From an uncultured Pirellulaceae bacterium (GTDB lineage: Bacteria; Planctomycetota; Planctomycetia; Pirellulales; Pirellulaceae): a DNA stretch of 37,423 nucleotides. Under the pieces are notes generated by a model. The model made no database searches, was not told the DNA's origin, and saw only the letters and a program-made list of their open reading frames with translations. The translations under genes and the position numbers were made by a program. How positions within the stretch are numbered: the stretch's first letter is position 1; every line of letters starts with the position of its first letter. Of this stretch, positions 34,621-37,423 are shown one piece after another. The stretch is from assembly GCA_938036435.1 (NCBI GenBank), contig CALHPU010000140.1:1-37423 (forward strand), written 5' to 3'.

Positions 34621-37290
34621 ATGAATTTAGAAAAACTCGAAGAAGCAGTCCGTGCGATCGTGGCGGAGATTGACCAAAGCGAGTTTGTCTATCAACTCTT
34701 GCGAGCCTACGACCAACCGAAGGCATCCATCACCCGGCTGAAGAACGGGCAATACAACCAGTCGAAGAATGATGGTGAAGTGCTCTGGAAGAAGAAGCTC
34801 TGCTTTCGGCAAGAGCCGGATGGCGATCTGCACGGCTGCATTGATCGGCTGAAGTCCGACAAAAACGTGACGAAGCACGCTCCACGCTTCATCATTGTTA
34901 CAGACTTTGAGACGCTGCTGGCGTTGGATACCAAGACCGACGACACGCTTCATTCGCCAATCAAGGACCTTGCCGATCACTTTGACTTCTTCCTACCTTG
35001 GGCGGGGATGGAGAAATCGCAGATCCAGAGCGAATCGCTGGCCGACATCAAGGCCGCCGAAAAGATGGGGCGGCTGTATGAGATGATCTTGGCCGATAAC
35101 GATGTAAAAACGGACGAGGACCGGCATGCATTGAACATCTTTTTGTCTCGGCTACTTTTCTGCTTCTTTGCCGAAGACACCGAGATCTTTGCCTCGGATC
35201 AGTTCACCAAAGGCATTGACTCGCACACGGCCGAAGATGGCAGCGACTTGCAGGGCTATTTGCAAAAGCTGTTTGCGGTACTGGCCACCGAAGATCGCAA
35301 GGCGTTTCCCGAGTTCCTGCGAAAGTTCCCGTATGTCAACGGTGGTCTTTTTTGTGACGACTACCCAGTGCCGGTTTTCAATCGAAAGTCTCGAAAGATC
35401 ATTATCGAATGCGGGACGTTGAACTGGAAAGCGATCAATCCGGATATCTTTGGTTCGATGATTCAGGCGGTGGTTCACTCCGAAGAGCGTGGCCGAATGG
35501 GCATGCACTACACGTCGGTCGTGAACATCATGAAGGTCATCGAGCCGTTGTTTCTGAATGAACTGAAGGAACAGCTTGACGCAGCGGGCAACAGCAAAAA
35601 GAAACTCGATGCGTTACTGAACAGGCTTTACAACTTGCGAATCTTTGACCCGGCGTGTGGCAGCGGTAACTTTTTGATTATCGCTTACAAGGAACTGTGC
35701 CGGTTGGAGATTGAGATTTTCAATCGGCTTGGGCAAAGTGAAACCGGCGTGCAAATGGATTTGTTCCGCAGCAACATTCAGCTAACTCAGTTTTACGGGA
35801 TCGAGCTGGATGATTTCGCTCATGAGACAGCCAAGTTATCGCTTTGGCTGGCCGAGCATCAGATGAACCTTGAGTTCAAGTCGGTGTTTGGAGCGACTCG
35901 CCCAACACTTCCGCTTCAAGAGGGTGGTAATATCGTTTGCGGCAATGCGACTCGCGAAGATTGGGAAGAGGTTTGTCCAAAGGAGAAAAGCGATGAAATT
36001 TACATACTTGGCAATCCTCCGTATCTCGGTGCAAGAAACCAAGGTTCGGCACAAAAAGACGATGTCAAAAAGGTTCTTGGCAACGTATCCGGATACAACA
36101 ACCTCGACTACATCGCATGCTGGTTTCACAGAGCAGCAGACCTGATCAGGAATGGACACTCGGAAGGAGCCGCATTCGTCTCTACGAATTCTCTATGTCA
36201 AGGCAATCAAGTTGCGTTACTTTGGCCGCATATTTTGGATGGTTTGGAGATTTCCTTCGCGCACCGTTCGTTTCCATGGACGAATAATGCAAGGGGCAAC
36301 GCTGGGGTAACTTGTGTGATAGTCGGGCTGCGTAATGCAAACTCTAATAGAGACGCATTGCTATGGAGCTCGAATGGGATTGTGACATCCGTTGCGAACA
36401 TCAATCCTTACCTTGTAGCAGCAAAGAACGTTTTCGTTTCCTCTCGCAGAAATCTGCTTACATCCGTTCCGCCGGTTGCCTTTGGCAGCATGGCAAATGA
36501 TGGTGGTTATCTCGTATTGTCTGCATCGGAAAAAGCAGAATTGTTGGAGCGTCATCCGAAGTCAAAGAATGTGATTCGTCGATTTGTTGGATCTCGTGAG
36601 TTTATTAACGGTATAGAGCGATATTGTCTGTGGATTGATGAAGATCAGTTGGAGCTTGCTTCTCAAATCGACACTGTTGCCGACCGAATCCGTGAAGTAA
36701 AACGGCATCGAGAATCAAGTACCCGAAGTGCGACGAACGCTTTGGCCTCTGTGCCTTACCGTTTTGCCGAAGTTCGACATAAAGATGGAACGTCTTTGGT
36801 AATTCCAAAAGTCTCATCAAAGCGAAGGAAATACATTCCTATTGGATTTTTGAATGAGCAAACGATAATTTCGGATCTTGCTTTTGCTGTTTATAGTTGT
36901 GAAGCTTACATGTTTAGCCTTCTCTCATCACGCATGCATACGATATGGGTATTTGCTGTTGGTGGGCGTCTCAAAACAGACCCACGATATTCGTCCTCAC
37001 TTTGCTACAACACTTTTCCGTTCCCGCACACATCTAAAAGTCAAAAGGCTGAATTGGACGAACACGTCTTTACCGTGCTTGATGCGAGAGAAGAGTTTCC
37101 TGAAAGAACTTTGGCTGACCTTTACGACCCGGATAAGATGCCGGACTCGCTTCGGGAAGCCCATCATCAAATGGACTTGGCCGTTGAGCGATGCTACAGA
37201 AAGAAGCCTTTTTCGAGCGATGAAGAGCGGCTCGAATACTTGTTCAAGCTTTATGAAACCATGATCGAAGAAGAAAAGAAGGGGAATTGA
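34621..37290 (+). CDS. Large class I SAM-dependent DNA methyltransferase, MmeI-like architecture
   Basis: An 889-residue protein modelled on type IIL/IIG restriction-modification enzymes. Residues 1-130 form the N-terminal domain (ITRLKNGQYNQSK, RFIIVTDFETLLALDTKT). Residues 140-330 resemble the helical spacer, ending in RMGMHYTSVVNIMKVIEPLF. The methyltransferase core has motif I DPACGSGNFL (343-352) and motif IV NPPYLG (465-470), which points to N6-adenine methylation. Residues about 620-790 should be the target-recognition domain, and the C-terminus has LADLYDPDKMPDSLREAHH. I do not see the D...ExK nuclease motif expected in MmeI; the region reads LCFRQEPDGD. It may therefore be methylation-only or depend on a separate nuclease. 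A repeat hairpin and a Fic-like gene follow. Confidence 0.88.
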   Translation: MNLEKLEEAVRAIVAEIDQSEFVYQLLRAYDQPKASITRLKNGQYNQSKNDGEVLWKKKLCFRQEPDGDLHGCIDRLKSDKNVTKHAPRFIIVTDFETLLALDTKTDDTLHSPIKDLADHFDFFLPWAGMEKSQIQSESLADIKAAEKMGRLYEMILADNDVKTDEDRHALNIFLSRLLFCFFAEDTEIFASDQFTKGIDSHTAEDGSDLQGYLQKLFAVLATEDRKAFPEFLRKFPYVNGGLFCDDYPVPVFNRKSRKIIIECGTLNWKAINPDIFGSMIQAVVHSEERGRMGMHYTSVVNIMKVIEPLFLNELKEQLDAAGNSKKKLDALLNRLYNLRIFDPACGSGNFLIIAYKELCRLEIEIFNRLGQSETGVQMDLFRSNIQLTQFYGIELDDFAHETAKLSLWLAEHQMNLEFKSVFGATRPTLPLQEGGNIVCGNATREDWEEVCPKEKSDEIYILGNPPYLGARNQGSAQKDDVKKVLGNVSGYNNLDYIACWFHRAADLIRNGHSEGAAFVSTNSLCQGNQVALLWPHILDGLEISFAHRSFPWTNNARGNAGVTCVIVGLRNANSNRDALLWSSNGIVTSVANINPYLVAAKNVFVSSRRNLLTSVPPVAFGSMANDGGYLVLSASEKAELLERHPKSKNVIRRFVGSREFINGIERYCLWIDEDQLELASQIDTVADRIREVKRHRESSTRSATNALASVPYRFAEVRHKDGTSLVIPKVSSKRRKYIPIGFLNEQTIISDLAFAVYSCEAYMFSLLSSRMHTIWVFAVGGRLKTDPRYSSSLCYNTFPFPHTSKSQKAELDEHVFTVLDAREEFPERTLADLYDPDKMPDSLREAHHQMDLAVERCYRKKPFSSDEERLEYLFKLYETMIEEEKKGN

Positions 37291-37292
37291 AT

Positions 37293-37364
37293 CTCACGCA
37301 AAGGCGCAAAGACGCAAAGAAATAGGACGAAACGAAACTTTGCGCCTTCGCGCCTTTGCGTGAG
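37293..37364. repeat. Imperfect inverted repeat, copy 2
   Basis: Arms 37293-37319 and 37338-37364 are 27 bases each, reverse complements with two differences, starting CTCACGCAAAGG and ending CCTTTGCGTGAG. It begins two bases after the methyltransferase stop and ends 11 bases before the next ATG. It is the same element as at 295-367. Confidence 0.88.
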
Positions 37365-37375
37365 GCTTATCGCCA

Positions 37376-37423
37376 ATGAAACCGTTTGACCCTCAATTCA
37401 GTATCACCAACGCAGTTACTCGT
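37376..37423 (+). CDS. N-terminal fragment, probable Fic-family protein (3' end outside window)
   Basis: An ATG at 37376 opens a frame that runs off the window after 16 codons. The start, MKPFDPQFSITNAVTR, resembles the common N-terminus of Fic/DOC adenylyltransferase-family proteins (xFxPxFxIT..I..AL). Fic genes often neighbour restriction-modification genes, which fits the methyltransferase just upstream. With 16 residues the assignment is tentative, and the catalytic HPFxxGNGR motif would lie beyond the window. Confidence 0.45.
   Translation, partial: MKPFDPQFSITNAVTR

Overview
The window looks like a chromosomal segment of a planctomycete, probably Pirellulales-like. This is inferred from the gene mix: dockerin-like 'DCNQDGVVNFSDIP' C-termini, a sulfatase-family protein, many secreted proteins of unknown function, long acidic linkers in FtsK, and weak or absent Shine-Dalgarno sites. 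No rRNA, tRNA, CRISPR array, integrase or insertion sequence was recognised. Both ends cut genes: a C-terminal fragment on the left and the first 16 codons of a probable Fic protein on the right.

Layout. 1-2.9 kb: gene fragment, a palindromic repeat, a secreted GH16 lichenase-like enzyme (minus), an ACT-domain regulator-like protein and a DUF1569 protein. 3.1-8.5 kb: FtsK/SpoIIIE translocase facing formate-tetrahydrofolate ligase and a small membrane protein. 8.8-12.6 kb: a sulfatase-fold protein that has lost its active site, a SpoU-type RNA methyltransferase, a DUF3127 OB-fold protein with an SSB-like tip, and a small ArsC-like protein with an in-frame UGA. 12.9-15.7 kb: three related secreted proteins. 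15.8-19 kb: a sugar ABC importer operon without its ATPase (minus). 19.2-21.7 kb: tyrS and galK. 22-24.3 kb: a membrane pseudokinase and a cold-shock protein. 24.6-28.2 kb: a DsbD N-domain protein and full-length DsbD with an in-frame UGA. 28.2-34.3 kb: a CapD/WbpM-type nucleotide-sugar dehydratase (minus), a membrane-anchored protein plus a fused MlaF-MlaE transporter, and a TlpA-like thioredoxin with an in-frame UGA. 34.6-37.4 kb: a large DNA methyltransferase, a second copy of the palindromic repeat, and the start of a Fic-like gene.

The main discovery is a set of three probable selenoproteins within 22 kb: an ArsC-like UxxC protein (12245-12595), DsbD (25741-28182) and a TlpA-like thioredoxin (33796-34335). 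In each, a UGA replaces the first cysteine of the redox CxxC motif, the second cysteine is kept, the frame continues to a normal stop, and a hairpin with GUU in its loop follows the UGA at bacterial SECIS distance. TGA is an ordinary stop in other genes of the window, for example those ending at 2841, 25364 and 37290, so a changed genetic code does not explain it. Two of the three act outside the cytoplasm: DsbD carries electrons across the membrane and the TlpA-like protein is a possible acceptor. This suggests a selenocysteine-based extracytoplasmic thiol pathway. No selA, selB, selC or selD is in the window.

Other notable points are two apparent pseudoenzymes (sulfatase and protein kinase), a lichenase in the circularly permuted domain order known from Fibrobacter, the tandem family of secreted paralogues, and the MlaFE fusion with an unrecognised partner. 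All identifications come from reading motifs by eye; no database search was run.
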